NCBI GenBank assembly: GCA_945910005.1
Contig: OX246743.1
Location: 45,359,361 to 45,423,360 of the forward strand
Origin: Isoperla grammatica
Lineage: Eukaryota > Arthropoda > Insecta > Plecoptera > Perlodidae
Direction: 5' to 3'
DNA length: 64,000 bases
The notes beneath the pieces are model-generated. The model was not told the origin of the DNA, did not search any database, and saw nothing but the letters and a program-made list of their open reading frames with translations. Every line of letters starts with the position of its first letter. Position 1 is the first letter of the stretch. Position numbers and translations under genes: made by a program. Below, piece by piece: positions 45,206 through 57,793 of the stretch.

Positions 45206-45931
45206 TGATCAACATTAAGTCATGACCGCTTTTTGAAACCTACCCTGTGGTCTACGACAATGCTACACATCGGATAGGCGACTGGGATATATATTTTAAC
45301 GAATAGATGGTCTTTCTTTTCTCTGACTTCCACTTAAGTTGAATGCCACTTTATCTGTCAGTTTATTTTGTTAGGTTCTCTGGTTGAGAGCATTTTACAT
45401 CAAGCCAACTTTTGGTGTTCTTATTTGTTGTCTAGCTGTTAAGTGTTAAGAGAGTGAAGGGTACGAGATGGTATCAAGACGCAACTGAGCTGCTAAGCTT
45501 ATAGCGGGCTTAATTAAGCTTATTTGTAGCATGCCCAAGCCTCCGTAACAATGTCTATCACTCGACAATGTGCGTGAAAGTGTAAGGGAGATTGTTTGCA
45601 TATTATGTGTATGCCCCATCTATGTTCTCGTGCCTCGGTAAAGATGAAATAATTGTTTTGCTGTAAACCATGTCGAGATGATAAGTGAAACAAATTGTCT
45701 GGCTCCGATGGTCCAAGGTGGCTGTGAGTGTACGGAGACATCAAGTTATAATATTGAACATATTTTATAGTCGCCTCGTATGACAGGCAGAGCCACCACT
45801 TGGCCAATTGTACCATGGGAGCAAACAGAAACACAGTTATGACGTTTGCTAAATGTCTGTATGGACCGCACTGAATGCGTCTTTAACAATCAGAATAACA
45901 TCAATTGAGCACCAGTGAGCACTGAGTGCAT
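45206..45931. other. Unique DNA right of the array, no gene recognised
   Basis: Ordinary-composition DNA. A minus-strand frame of about 104 codons (45520-45834) shows no recognisable domain. Confidence 0.35.
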
Positions 45932-46237
45932 ACCATTGATTGATTGATTGATATTTGGGCTTAACGTCACATATTTATGCAACTTGGCTAATCGAGACGA
46001 TGAGTGGCTGAAATATGAAGATGAAATAGGGAAGTGTTTGGAGGTAAAGAACAAGTAGGAGGGCGGGGAGAAAAGGGAGTGGGGAGGATGTGGACTGCAT
46101 TTCGTCTGACTTCTCCTCCTCGACCTGTCCGGCTAGAAGCATACGCTTCCGCCGGCATAGCTCTCGGGCTCATCAAAGCACACAAACCTGCCCACCACGA
46201 TAAGACGTAGCAGTCCCTGGGCAGGAACACCATTGAT
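45932..46237 (-). mobile_element. Retroposon (SINE) with (TCAA)n tail and 9-bp target duplication
   Basis: ACCATTGAT flanks both ends (45932-45940 and 46229-46237). On the minus strand the element runs from GTTCCTGCCCAGGGACTGCT through AGAGCTATGCCGGCGGAAG to CTCATCGTCTCGATTAGCCA, GTGACGTTAAGCCC and a (ATCA)n tail. The end portion is shared with the SINE at 51870-52200. Target duplication, simple tail and lack of coding sequence fit LINE-mobilised retroposition. Confidence 0.85.
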
Positions 46238-46612
46238 AAACGCCATAAGTTTCAGCGCTGCTTCTAATCGCCACAAACGTGAAACACAATGATAGCAGCA
46301 AGATATCTGTTGGGTTTGAGGCTAGGTTGTGGTTGTTGTCGTCTTCTTATATCTGTTTAGAACGGATGTTAGTTATATTTACGCGGTTAGGTTGGTACAC
46401 CGCCAGCCAGTGGCCTTGACCCATTACATTGCGGTGACAACTCTACACAACTTATAGAGGAAATCTATCGGTTATAGAATAACAGATGAATGCGGCCTTT
46501 ATTACAACCCGGCACCTCCACCAACGATAGAAATACAATTAATTCCATGCAGGTGTTTTAATAGTTTCAATTTGCTGTCATCACCAAAAATATGTTATTC
46601 CTTAAAAGCGAA

Positions 46613-46974
46613 GGATACCTCTATGTCAAAACCAAAGAAAATTTTATTTTAAATTTTTTAATTATGACTCAAGATTGAAACACAAAATCGAAAATCTGAG
46701 TTATCATAGCGCTGTGGTTTGACAAGACCTACAGACTGAATGATAAATGTATCTTACAATATAATCAGTATGACTGATTTTTATTTCATTAAATTACTAA
46801 GGAAATAAGTATCACAGTCATACTGATTATAATGTTAGATACATTTATCATTCAGTCTGTAGGGCCTACCAAATTTTAGCGCTATGATTACTCAGATTTT
46901 CGATTTAGTGTTTCAATCTTGAGATATAACTAAAACATGAAAATTTTCTGTGGTTTTTTGACGTAGAGGTATTC
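46613..46974. mobile_element. Long palindromic element (362 bp)
   Basis: Arms of about 165 bases pair end to end: GGATACCTCTATGTCAAAAC against TTTTGACGTAGAGGTATTC, then ATAATCAGTATGACTG against CAGTCATACTGATTAT near the centre. The spacer is about 35 bases. No coding capacity; a foldback or MITE-type transposon. Confidence 0.85.
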
Positions 46975-47698
46975 TGTTCAGTCAGGTATAAAACTGATTG
47001 ACTGATGATGAGACCTGATACGGTTGCGATCCCGATGCCGACGACTGTTCGCAGGGCTTGTCTGTTGTCTCTTCATAGCGTCTTGTGTGATCGTGATCGG
47101 CAAACATTTGAGTCTCATTTGGTGACCCCTGATTGGCTGAGAGTAACCCTGGCTTGTGCTAGAATCGGGGCCCGTCGATGACGCAATCACGTGACCGATA
47201 ATGAATCTTCGAAGCTTATCAAAGAATTGTTCGTGTTTTTATATCGCATGTCGTGATGGTTCATGGACTGAGCTTCATCAGATTGAGTCAGGCTTTGCTT
47301 TAAAACTAGTTTTTCATTTTGACGACAATCGTGAAAACCATTTGTGAGCACTTAGTGGTGATTGATATTTTAAAATAAAAAATTAAAAGAATCTGTGGAT
47401 GTTTTTATCGTTGGTTGAATGAAATGAGAGTAAAATAACACTTATTTGGAATTTTACAAGAAAATATACTTTAAAAATAGCAAACAACTTAGGGGATTTT
47501 TTAGGTTCAATGCTCGAAAATGTTTGCACATATGAATGCATAGAATAAATATATGAATGTATAGCCTATAATTATTTTGAAAATTTAATAAGTACGAAGC
47601 CCAATCAGCTAAATTGTTATTTCTTCATCAATAATGGGCTATATTAACAAACGATCTAAATATTCGACCCCTCAATCATCCCAGTCTTGCAACAATCA

Positions 47699-47989
47699 AT
47701 AGGGTGTATTCACGTATTGCGCATGGTGGCCACATTGGAGGCCACAATGGCATGTGATTGGTAGTTCATTGTTACTATGTTTCAGATGGCGTTTGATGCA
47801 AATTCAACTGTTCTCTAACTACAATAATCATTTTCGTACACTTTATCGGGGGATATACGTGTTCAATTTCTCATATTTCCCCGTAAACAATATTATTCGT
47901 TTTATTTTGACAGCTAAATGAAATTTGAAATAGTACTATCTAGGTGGCCTCCAATATGGCCGATGTGACGTCACGTGAATACTCCCTAT
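47699..47989. mobile_element. DNA transposon with ATAGGGNGTATTCACGT inverted termini
   Basis: The left end ATAGGGTGTATTCACGT and right end ACGTGAATACTCCCTAT are inverted copies, and GGCCACATTGGAGGCCAC pairs with GTGGCCTCCAATATGGCC just inside. The interior is AT-rich and non-coding. Superfamily not assigned. Confidence 0.8.
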
Positions 47990-48184
47990 ACTGAAGTTGG
48001 AAACTCATCTATATTATTATGCAACGAACGTTTCTCTTTTCGTCTTAGAATAAGAACGTTATCTGATCCGGTCGAGGAAACAGTTTTCAAACTGGAGCCG
48101 CGTTGGTGAGAGAAAACAACCACATTGTTACGCCTCTCTGGAACTTAAACAAATATTTCTTTCGCGTATGAATTACAATGAGCC

Positions 48185-48245
48185 ATAGATTAGCGGTTGG
48201 AACTAGTGGGCCGCGAGCCACATCCGGCCCAAAGTGGGTTTATTC
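48185..48245 (+). mobile_element. Possible hAT-type end fragment
   Basis: TAGCGGTTGGAACTAGTGGG and CCGCGAGCCACATCCGGCCC resemble ends of widespread hAT elements. The second end was not found. Confidence 0.25.
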
Positions 48246-50692
48246 GCACTGTTGCGTCCCATAACGCATAACGCTATGCGTAGTACGCATTTCTACATGG
48301 GGAAATCGTATAAAGCTACAGCCACAAGAATGCACGCCACTTGAAAATTGGCTACATTATTTAATGGCGAAGTGGTGATTCAAGTTAGGCTGTCATATTT
48401 ACACTATGCTAATTTTTTTTTAAATGTGTATAATTTAAAAGATTTGCATATATATGTTTACTGTCGTATTTCAGAGTGGTAATTAGTTTATACAATACGT
48501 GTTTCAGAAATTATACTCATGTTTAAAGTGATGCTCTTGTATAATGGATATTGCGGGAGTCAAGTAGTCCAAGGTCTGTGGTTTCAATCCTGGTCACTGC
48601 AATCGTACTCTAGCCTGATTTCTGAAACCTTCGAAACGAGTTGTCACCATATTCTCACGGAATTTCGAAATGAAATGTGCGCAATGCAATATTATTAACG
48701 GCTGTAACTGATTTTTAGACATGTGTACAATCTATTCTGTTACAAATATCTGATATTAAATAGAAATACAACCGTTGCAACTCCCCTTCATATTGGCCTT
48801 GACGGTAACTCAAACACAAACAAGGTTACCCCACAAATTACCTCACACGTTCACAAATTCAATCAAGCAACATGAGTTTGGCACCAATTTGAATTGAAAC
48901 TGCACAACAACAAAATCTCAATAAATTAGCCAGAAATGAAATACACAACTGTCGAATGGAAGTGATTAAATTTGTGTGGGCTGTAATTTGATGAAAAAGG
49001 TTAAAAATTGAGGTGTCACGTTTGTATTAGCCACAGCATCCATCAACATCCCCCCCCCCTCTCAACAACACCAACACATGAATCGGGAGAGTCCGGTCAA
49101 GGATGTTGATTGGGAGTGGGGTGCAAAGTATTGAACTCTCTTCACGTGCAGGGAATAATACGTGGTGGGTTCACGTGGTAGTTATATGGGTGAAGTCACG
49201 TAGATGTGTTGATAAAGAAGATACCTGTACTACCCTTGATAGAGTATACACGCGTCGGTGTCTTGACGCGAAGCCGATGCATGCGACGACAGCGCCGCGC
49301 GCGTGGACGCGGTACCGAGCCAAATGGGTGGGGTGGGGTAGGGTGCGGCCAAGGGGTGCGGCCGAGCCCCGACAACCCGCTAATCCGTATTTATTGTTGT
49401 TACACCAAGCATTATCCCCTTTGTGAATTAAATCATCCCGAGAGGATAATTATGAAAAATTACCAAAGTTGAGTTTTATAACTTGATTATGGGAACAGCC
49501 CGATCGTTGAGGGCTAACGATCATTTCATTATATTTTAGCTGGTACTATGCTAAGTGCTTTGTACAGGCGGAGCCAAAACTTGGGACTGTTCCAGTTTGG
49601 CACATTGCTCGCAACATTGGCTCAGTCGTAATCATAACCTAATTATATAAATTCAATAAAATGTCTCTAACAGAATGCAATAATAATCACTATCCTATTA
49701 TATTTTATAGCATACATAATATGTTTAATTTTAGTTTTATTAAGTTGGCATCACCCTTATCGTTTGCATGTTGTTGTTTGTTCTGTTTCTGATGTTTGAT
49801 AAAGGCGTATGTAAAGATACTGAAATATTGTATTTTTAGCAGTTAATACGACGTCATATTTGTATACGTACGTTCGTACCAATGGACCATGATAAGGAAT
49901 AAGAAACTTTCTTATCTTTGGATAGTTACATCAACGAAACCAAACAACTCTAGCAATGGACTAGATTTTCCGTCACGACGTTGTCTCCGCGTTTTGGCGT
50001 GAAATCCCTCCGATTAATCATGAATTCACATAACTGGATTAGCGCACTCGCACTCACCGCCTGCCTGATCTCATCTGCTAGTCAAACACTAGAGGGCGGT
50101 GGAGCGCAGATGACAAATGGAACGTTTTCCTTCTTTTGAATGTCTGTTGACGGATCGCAATACTGCAAGTGTTGCTTTATCCGTTTCTTATTGCCTCGTT
50201 TGGCGCATTGTTTGCTCTGAGCGTCTTGGCTGGATTATCTCAAAGTCTTCCCTGACACTTTAGCTTTATTGAGTTTAAATAAACATATGAACTATATTAA
50301 TTTTACAGACTTGTGTCATGAAGAAGGTTAGAAATATCCCATAAAGACATAAAGATGAGTTATTAATGATTATGTGAGCCACGTTAAAAAGCGTTTTGTG
50401 TTATAGATGCTAAATATTGCTGAACGCAAATTTTTAAAAATGTACAACCTGATCTTCTTTAACGATCCTATCCGATCCTATTGGAAATTAGTCGAGTTTT
50501 GTATCTTTTTGGTGTCAAAAATTTAATTCTATTTATTAAAACCCAACTCGTTTGTGTTAGAAGAGTAGAAAATCACCATCATGAAGCTTTTTATGGGGAA
50601 GAGTAAAATAGATACTAAAAAGTCTCTTCTCGCTTTTCTCTCCAAGAGAAAGAAAGAAAAGCTACTGACCGAGTTACTCAGATCAGCTGAAC

Positions 50693-50746
50693 ATGGAGGA
50701 TTCAATACGGTATTGAGTACGATCCGGCTGTTCAATCCTCCATGTA
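50693..50746. repeat. Short hairpin (CATGGAGGATT...AATCCTCCATG)
   Basis: Arms of 14-15 bases pair around a 25-base loop. CATGTAAAC-type words recur at about 50806 and 51233, so this may be part of a larger decayed element. Confidence 0.55.
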
Positions 50747-51869
50747 ACCACTTTAAACTCGGATTGGATCGGTTGAATACAATCCCCTAAAAGTTGAATC
50801 TGTGCATGTAAACGACTTTCTAGTATCGTATCGAATTCACCAAGGTTGTTGTTGTTGTACGTGTGTATTGTGACAGGTGACGGCGATCAGCCCGCGGTAT
50901 AAAGCGTCATACCGCGAACACAGACCTCGGACTGAGCGTGTTTACTTTAAAAAACGAGCAGTAATGTCTAAACGAAACGTGTGGTCGTGTGAAGAGGTAA
51001 CATGACAAAAAACAAAACAAAAGTAAGGTTATGTTACAACCGCCTGCGTTACACCAACTAATGCATCCACTTTCTGATAGCCAGATTAAAGATGGCACTG
51101 GATAAGAAGTTCATAAAACTACTGCTAGGTTGCACTCGCTTGGTATTGAAAGCGAACTGAGTGCGTGATAAATTCGGGTCGTAAACGCATAGATCTGAAT
51201 CCAATCCAATCCCAATCCAATACTCAATACTTCATGTAAACATGGCTACTATAATGACAATTTATTTGGATTTCACAATTTTCAAGTATACAAATTGACA
51301 ACATCTAAATAGAATCTAGCCATCGCAATCTCGACTGGAGGTTTTCCCCAAAGGTTTTCCTCAGTCAATATGCGAACCCTCGTTTTAGCCATAGAGCTTC
51401 AGTCATTCCCAATTATCTCACACCTTTTACCTAGAGACTCAAGCTTTCTTTATGCAGGTCTCCTATACTAACAAAGATTATTATCACATTTTCATGCGTT
51501 AACACTTAAAAATTCGTTTTTTTCACGCCGCGAAATGTACAAGACGTCCCAGATAGTTGTCTTTATAATTGTGCCCGCGGTTAAACCTTTCTCATTTCAC
51601 AGCTCGTAAGAGCCGCTGTTTCCAGGGCGGGGGGGAGGGGGGGGGGGAGTTTATATCGCCGACATTTAAATATCAGCCGCAAGTTATGTGCTCAGCATCG
51701 ACCTCAGGTTAACGGACCGAGACACGTTAACAACAGTCACCCCTCAATAGGGGATGATTCTCTTTCTTCACCCATCAGATTCTCATGCTTCTGTATGTTT
51801 TATCATTACACTCCATGCAAGACATGTGCGTGATTTGCGTATATGTGCCTTAGTTTTCTTAAGAAACTT

Positions 51870-52200
51870 GCAGCCCGTCTGGGCCCGGGGAAGAATAGGC
51901 CCAGAGTGACTCTGCTAGTCGTAAGAGGCGACGAAAGGAGACCCGTCTCGGCCCGGGGTAGAATAGGCACAGAGTGACTCTGCTAGTCGTAAGAGGCGAC
52001 GAAAGAAGACCCTGTCACTTGGCCTTGCCCTTCCTTGCTGGACTCCCATATGACGACCCACGCGACGTACAATGGATCTGATTCGGATGTGGCTTTATTC
52101 TTCATCGTCATCTTTCTCATCTTCATCATCACCCGCTCATCGTCTCGATTAGCCATTGTTGCACAACTATGAGACGTTAAGCCCCATTAATCATCATCAT
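51870..52200 (+). mobile_element. SINE with duplicated GTCGTAAGAGGCGAC head
   Basis: Two head copies 68 bases apart carry GGCCCGGGG, AGAATAGG, AGAGTGACTCTGCTAGTC and GTCGTAAGAGGCGACGAAAG. The body ends CTCATCGTCTCGATTAGCCA, GAGACGTTAAGCCCCATTAA and a (TCA)n tail. The tail is shared with the retroposon at 45941-46228 and in part with segments near 29560-29650 and 32630-32710. I recall GTCGTAAGAGGCGAC-type SINEs from molluscs, but cannot verify this. Confidence 0.75.
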
Positions 52201-52269
52201 TAAGAAACTTGCTTCATGGCACTAACTAATAATTAGGTATTGTATTCTTGTATTTGGAATAGTTGGGGG

Positions 52270-52425
52270 GGAATGTCTGAGGGCTGTTACTCAATCCTAG
52301 GATTTGTCTTGTGACTGAGGAAGCCTTCGGAAACACATTCAGTTAGGGTTGTCGGTAGCGGGTATCGAACCGGCGGCTTTCTGCAGTAGAGCCTCGTTGC
52401 TTTACTGAGCCATCTCATTCGGTGT
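52270..52425 (-). mobile_element. tRNA-derived SINE
   Basis: Minus strand: GAGATGGCTCAGTAAAGC (A box region), GGTTCGATACC B box, then CTGAATGTGTTTCCGAAGG and CTCAGTCACAAGACAAATCC. Same family as 31570-31710. Confidence 0.65.
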
Positions 52426-52475
52426 CTATAGTTTGTTAAGTCTAAGATATCAAGAAAGTTCATTGGACGGGCTTG

Positions 52476-52541
52476 TCATCGTCATCGTCATCGTCTTCGT
52501 CATCGCCTTCGTCATCACCTTCGTCATCGTCTTTGTCATCA
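52476..52541. repeat. CATCGT microsatellite (acidic on the minus strand)
   Basis: Repeats of GTCATC with GTCTTC and GCCTTC variants. Read on the minus strand it would code an Asp/Glu run, but no exon context supports it. Confidence 0.8.
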
Positions 52542-54059
52542 ACAGACCATGGCAACACTGTACTACACACCCATGATCTAACCATGATCTCTCCTTAGAG
52601 ATATCGACAGTAACCACAGATTATCAAAACAATCAACATTAAATGGGTGAAGAAGGCAAATTAAGTGGAAGTCTGTGGCTATGATGGTAACAACTGCGTT
52701 GCTCAGTTCAAATTTGTGACGTCAACACTCGTAGAAGTATGAATCCTTAGACAAGGAAACTCCAATTTCGTCGGGAAATGTCGGCAATTTCTTACCCTTG
52801 TTCCGATGAAACAGATTCCAATCACTTTTATCAAAGTTATTCTGTGCAGCCGTTATTGCAGTGGTTCTCATATCTTGTTATATCTGAGATTGCAATGCGG
52901 CATTTGGGCGGAGAGCCCGCTCCTCGCTCGCTCATATCTGGGATGGGAAAAGGGGACGGCTACAGCGATTTGTCAAAGTCCCCCCCCTACCCCCACCCCC
53001 ACTACAATAAAGGGGGGTTGTTTCTGAGTATTCAAAATTCACGAGTTGGAAGACATAACAATAAACATGACAAGTAAATAGTCTTGGAATATTGCCACTT
53101 CGATGCTTCTTCCAAAGATGAAGCATTTTAATAGGCTGGAGCTTTCAAGAGAAGATAATGCTGCCCAAACATTTCAACGTACACGTTTTATTGTTTATGT
53201 TTTGTTTTAGAACTGCAAAATATTCAGTACAGCAACATTTTAATAAATAATTCAAACTTGTATGAATAAATACGGAGTCTACTGCGTGTTGGCAGTGACT
53301 GTACCTCGCGAGTGTCGTGCAGACCCACTACCTGGCGGTGAGCAATGAACTACTCCAGTGCTGATCTCGCCGACTCAGTCGGTAACACAGTTCGTAACGC
53401 TATCGATTATTCAATGTTGAATTTATTCTTCTGGCTCTTTGTAGGAGAAAGGGGGTCTGGTCGAATTCGCAATAGAAATCACGTCGCACAATATCTATAC
53501 TGTGTAAATAAATCTTCGTATGATTTATTAATTTAAGGGGGGGGGGGGGGAGGTCGACTCTTGCATACAAATGGGTGATTACGGAGGCTGGGTTAGGCGC
53601 GTCCTTGGTAAATGCTGCAGTTGTATGTAGGAAGCTCAACCCGTCCGCCCACAGTTTAATTTGGTTGAATGAGAACATTTCTTTATTTGGGCATTATTAC
53701 GACAGCTGATAATGCAAAAGCAAATCGCTACCGGATCTAGTTTTTAATCGATTCTTGAGACGACATTTTGGAGACATTTTTTGGGCAGAGAAGAAAGTCA
53801 AAACTCGAATTCAATTTAAAAGAAAGTTCGATGATTGTTTTGCGCTCCTAATAAAAAATGTTACCCATGCCCATATTTGGTTGGGAGAGTTGTCTGAAAT
53901 CAACTTGAATGAAAATGTATTTTTCTCAATCATTGCGACGTTTTGTGGTTGTTTTACGTGAGTAATTTCACCCTTCTTGTCCAAAACCGTCACTGTGTTT
54001 ACTCAGAAAACAAGCAATTGTCGTATTTTCCGTGGAATACCGTTTTGAAAAGAGATATT

Positions 54060-54246
54060 CACTTCCGGTGTGAGCTGTGACGTCACGCGAGGCAGCCATC
54101 GGTGCTGGAGGGGCGAGGAGGGGAGAGTAGGGCGGCTTGAGGGGAAACGCCGTGAAACACTGCAAGTTCTGGGTGTGTTCGCAACATAGTTATTCTATTT
54201 TTATTGTTTTTTAGTGAGATATGAATTGAAGATAACTGATCCAAAG
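54060..54246 (+). promoter_or_regulatory. Promoter and first (non-coding) exon of a + strand gene
   Basis: A consensus ETS/GABP site CACTTCCGGT (54060-54069) is followed by a full cAMP response element TGACGTCA (54078-54085), both in CpG-containing DNA. These are common near the start of broadly expressed animal genes. About 165 bases later AAAG|GTAAGTG (donor at 54247) would end a first exon without a long open frame. The following 1.7 kb is rich in TAGGCCTA words, as are the LMAN1 introns. The coding exons are not identifiable within the window; the gene may continue beyond 64000 or be a long non-coding RNA. Confidence 0.45.
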
Positions 54247-55009
54247 GTAAGTGCATTGTTTTTGAGTGCTCTACTATCAAATGATTGCATGTGAGGTAGT
54301 GCAAGTGTTCTAATACGGCTGCAGTGTTGTTTTAAATCTCAGATGTGTAAGCTAGCTTGGCTCTTCTCGCCATTTGTAAACTGCTTTACCCATCCCACAC
54401 TGGGGAGAAGTGCACAATTAAAGAGGCTGGGATCGATGTAACATGCATATCACTGAATTACTCACTTAACCTGGTTCTTATCATCACTTATTATCGCGTT
54501 ATCAAATCGGACACTAGTTTTCGTGATGCAAAAGCCTATAAATGTGATTAGGCCTATACTCGCGCGTAGCGTTGCAGAATTCTGGCGTAGACTTGACAGT
54601 TGTGTAAACATAGCCTAGGCGAGAGGAGATCAACCTGAAAGGCGATATTTATGGCGTTTACGATCACCGTAGCTATTTTAACACTCACTTATTTTAATGT
54701 GTGCGTTTCTCCTTTGATTGTTTTCAATACGCCACATGATTGAGGCTGTTTCTTTCATTTAATTTGGAAAATCAATAATCAATTTAAAGTACACACGTAC
54801 AGTAGCGTAGGGTCTAGACTCGCTCAACGTCTGCTCGCTGGTAAATAATCATTTTCAAGTAAGCCTACATTGTTTATAGGCATTTAATTTCTAATTATTA
54901 GTTTCTACCCAAATCATTATAGGCCTAGGCAGGGTGGAACCCAATCAGCGTAGGCCTTGGGACTTTATTTTTATTATTATTGTTATTGTTACTTGTCATT
55001 GTCAGCACT

Positions 55010-55085
55010 ATTATTAAAAAAAAAATATAATAATAATAAAAATAAGAAATAACCATTATTATTATTATTATTATTATTATTTATT
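55010..55085. repeat. ATT/AAT microsatellite
   Basis: A-rich ATAATAATAAAAATAA leads into ATTATTATTATTATTATT. Confidence 0.85.
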
Positions 55086-56439
55086 TGTATTTGTCAAGAT
55101 AAGAAACTAAGGTTAATTATGATTGCATTACTGTCATTGTTTTATTTAGTTACTAATGTAGGCCTACTTGCGCATTGGTTCTCTCGATTACGCATGTTGA
55201 CTAAAACGTTCACATTTTAAATACTACTGGCAACCAGTATTTCACTGTATCTGTTAAATAATGACAGTTTTGGCTTTTATATCCTGTAATTAATTAATTA
55301 ACCAATTAATGTGTCCATGATTGTGATCTTCCGCTGCGTTTTACTCTCTTTTTTAATACTTTGTGGTTTAATCATTGTAGTTCTGACATAACGTTCAGCT
55401 GGCAATTAATATTCCGACCGAGGCTGGGCGTAGTAAATTTACATAACCTTGTAGGTAGGCCTGTGCTATGATTTTTAATATCAGATACTATCAGGCATAC
55501 AATTTTATAACATAATCATTTAATATTATCTTTGAATATCTAGTATAGATATGCTAAATGCGTTATCATATAATTAAGTAGTGACATCGTTAATTATTTT
55601 CTTTTATCTATCTTACATTGACAGTATTTTTAAATATATTTTATTGTCAAAGTTAAATTTTATCAATAGGTATTATCTAATTTGTTTTTATCTCCGAACT
55701 TTATGTAGGCCTACTCCTAAAAGTCAGGTGGATCATTATGTATTATTATGCCATAGTATCTGGATACAGTGCATTATCGGTGGCGTCCAGTATCTCCTAA
55801 TCGGCTTCAAGCTAGGGTAGGTGATACTTTCCTCACGAACACAGGGCGTGCATGCCAAGTACACATGATTTCATTGCACAAATAGGCCTGCCTAGTTGTT
55901 ATTCTAATCGCAGGATGTCGACGGGAGGAAGGAAGTTAGTCACAAGCCACAAACTGTGTTAACACCACGAAAACATCGATAGTGACTCGTAGCGCGCAAA
56001 TCACCCGTCAGATAACATAAGGCAGGCGAGTGCAGGGTGATATACACTTGAACTTGAGAGAATGCACTGTACAGTGTACAGCTTTCAGTAACGCCCTTAG
56101 GTATAAGTACGGTAGCTAATGCCATGTCTCACTTAAGTATCAAGCTAAGGTGAGGTGCTAAGTGTAGACTTGTGTAATTGCGTGGGCGTATTTTAGCAAG
56201 TTTCTGGATGCCCGGAACAATCGGAAATAGCTTTGTCAATTTAAGTAATCTCTATTGTTGTCTTTCCTGTTTAAGTTCCATTGTTAAGCCAACCTTTTAC
56301 GCTTATTTCATCATCTGAAGATACTTAGTACCTCCCGCACTATCTTTCGAAAGGGCTTGGTTCGAGTCCAACGCAGGTCTTTCATTACCAATATTAATAC
56401 AATAACATTTGCCAAAAATTATTTATTGATTTCTCGGTA

Positions 56440-56640
56440 TGAGCCCGGGTGCAATTGATTCAGTGGTGACACTGCTGGTCGTAAGAGACGACCAAATGAG
56501 TTCCTCCCAAACCCAAAGTTGTATACTATTTGTCCTATTTGTCCTCTTCCATGTGGCTCCGGTATAGAATAGGTCCTGGTAGCTCTGCTTGTCGTAAGAG
56601 GCGACAAAGTGGCCGGCGTCGTGTGACCTAGCAGTTGTAA
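56440..56640 (+). mobile_element. SINE fragments with GTCGTAAGAGGCGAC heads
   Basis: Two degenerate copies (CTGGTCGTAAGAGACGACC near 56475 and CTTGTCGTAAGAGGCGACA near 56588) match the head of the SINE at 51870-52200. No tail is seen. Confidence 0.65.
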
Positions 56641-57737
56641 GAAATAAACTCATTGTTGAGAGCGCAATTGATCGGTACTATATTGTCTGGAGTAACAATG
56701 CTTCGTGCAGAGAGTAAAATAATAAAAATACTGTTATTGGACTACAAAAATGTTATTTGCGATCTGTGTTCTCGTAAAAGAGCTTTTGTGTTCAATTGTA
56801 CGATTGGCTGCGACAATAATTTATCACCAAGTTATTACGACAGCTCTCGTACCTATCAACGACTGCTTGAAATATTGCACCACCAAAATACTTTTTTAGA
56901 CTATTTTTGCGAACACTTAATTCAATATTGCGTGTAAAATATTATTCATTTTTCACGATACTAGGCGTGGTGATTGATTGTATATTAGATTCATTACAAA
57001 TCAACTGGGTAAACGTTGATACTATTTACTTGTTTCGGTAGTTTGGCCCATAAAGTGTCATGCATTTGTAAATGTTTTTTTTTTACTGGTTACTGATTTA
57101 GTTGACACTCGAAACATCATCCTAAATTTTAATAAAAGCTGCAAGATATCATTCACCGAACATTTTGATATTGAATGTTATTTCAAAGAACGAACAAAAA
57201 CACTTTGAATTCTCGCGCTTGTTTTCGCCACAGTGCTGTGTACACATCACAATACACACGAATAGCGAATGAGGGTGTGTCCCAAAGTAAAGGTGTTTCA
57301 ACAGAAGTGACATCACGAGCAGTAGGCTAGCGTGTTAGTGCTCGCAACGGCAGCAGGCCAAGTGATGGATGACAAGGAAAACCTGTCCACTCCACCAAAC
57401 GTGACTGCATGTCTACATTCTACAATGTACGAAAATGGCAACTTTTAATTATTATTTCTTGGTAAAAGAAAATAGTATACTGTTTTTATTCGCGTTTGAA
57501 AGAAAGAGCCCAAATGTGTTCGATGAGTGCACAGCATTCCGTTCAGGTGGACCCGTCACTTCCTTGTTGGGGGGGCTCTTGGTTGCAATCGGCACTGGGA
57601 CCCACTCTTTGTGGTGCTTCTACTTCGAGATCGAGATAGGTTGAGAGCACATTATATTCCGAGCTGCAGTCTTCAAAGAAACAACACTTTTCTCAGAAAT
57701 TAGCTCAGAAGTGGCAAGTAAACACTTCTGTCTACTT

Positions 57738-57793
57738 GCTCCATGGTAAACCATAGTGCCTACGTTTCAAGTTCGATCCTGGCTTGTGCGTGA
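57738..57793 (+). mobile_element. tRNA-like SINE fragment
   Basis: CCATGGTAAACCATAGTGCC and AAGTTCGATCCTGGCTTG resemble the better copy at 60817-60894. Confidence 0.5.

Larger units (their letters stand above)
46975..54059. other. Gene-poor stretch with transposon fragments
   Basis: Apart from the elements listed separately, this region holds AT-rich DNA, a GC-rich patch near 49250-49380, a G-rich run near 51630-51648, a poly(G) run near 53537 and no recognisable exon. Confidence 0.4.

Noticed and set aside
52476..52541. Acidic Asp/Glu coding exon on the minus strand
   Set aside because: A simple CATCGT repeat without flanking open frame or splice sites.
56653..56937. 94-codon frame downstream of the predicted promoter
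   Set aside because: AT-rich, no recognisable motif, and no clear acceptor and donor to join it to the exon at 54246.
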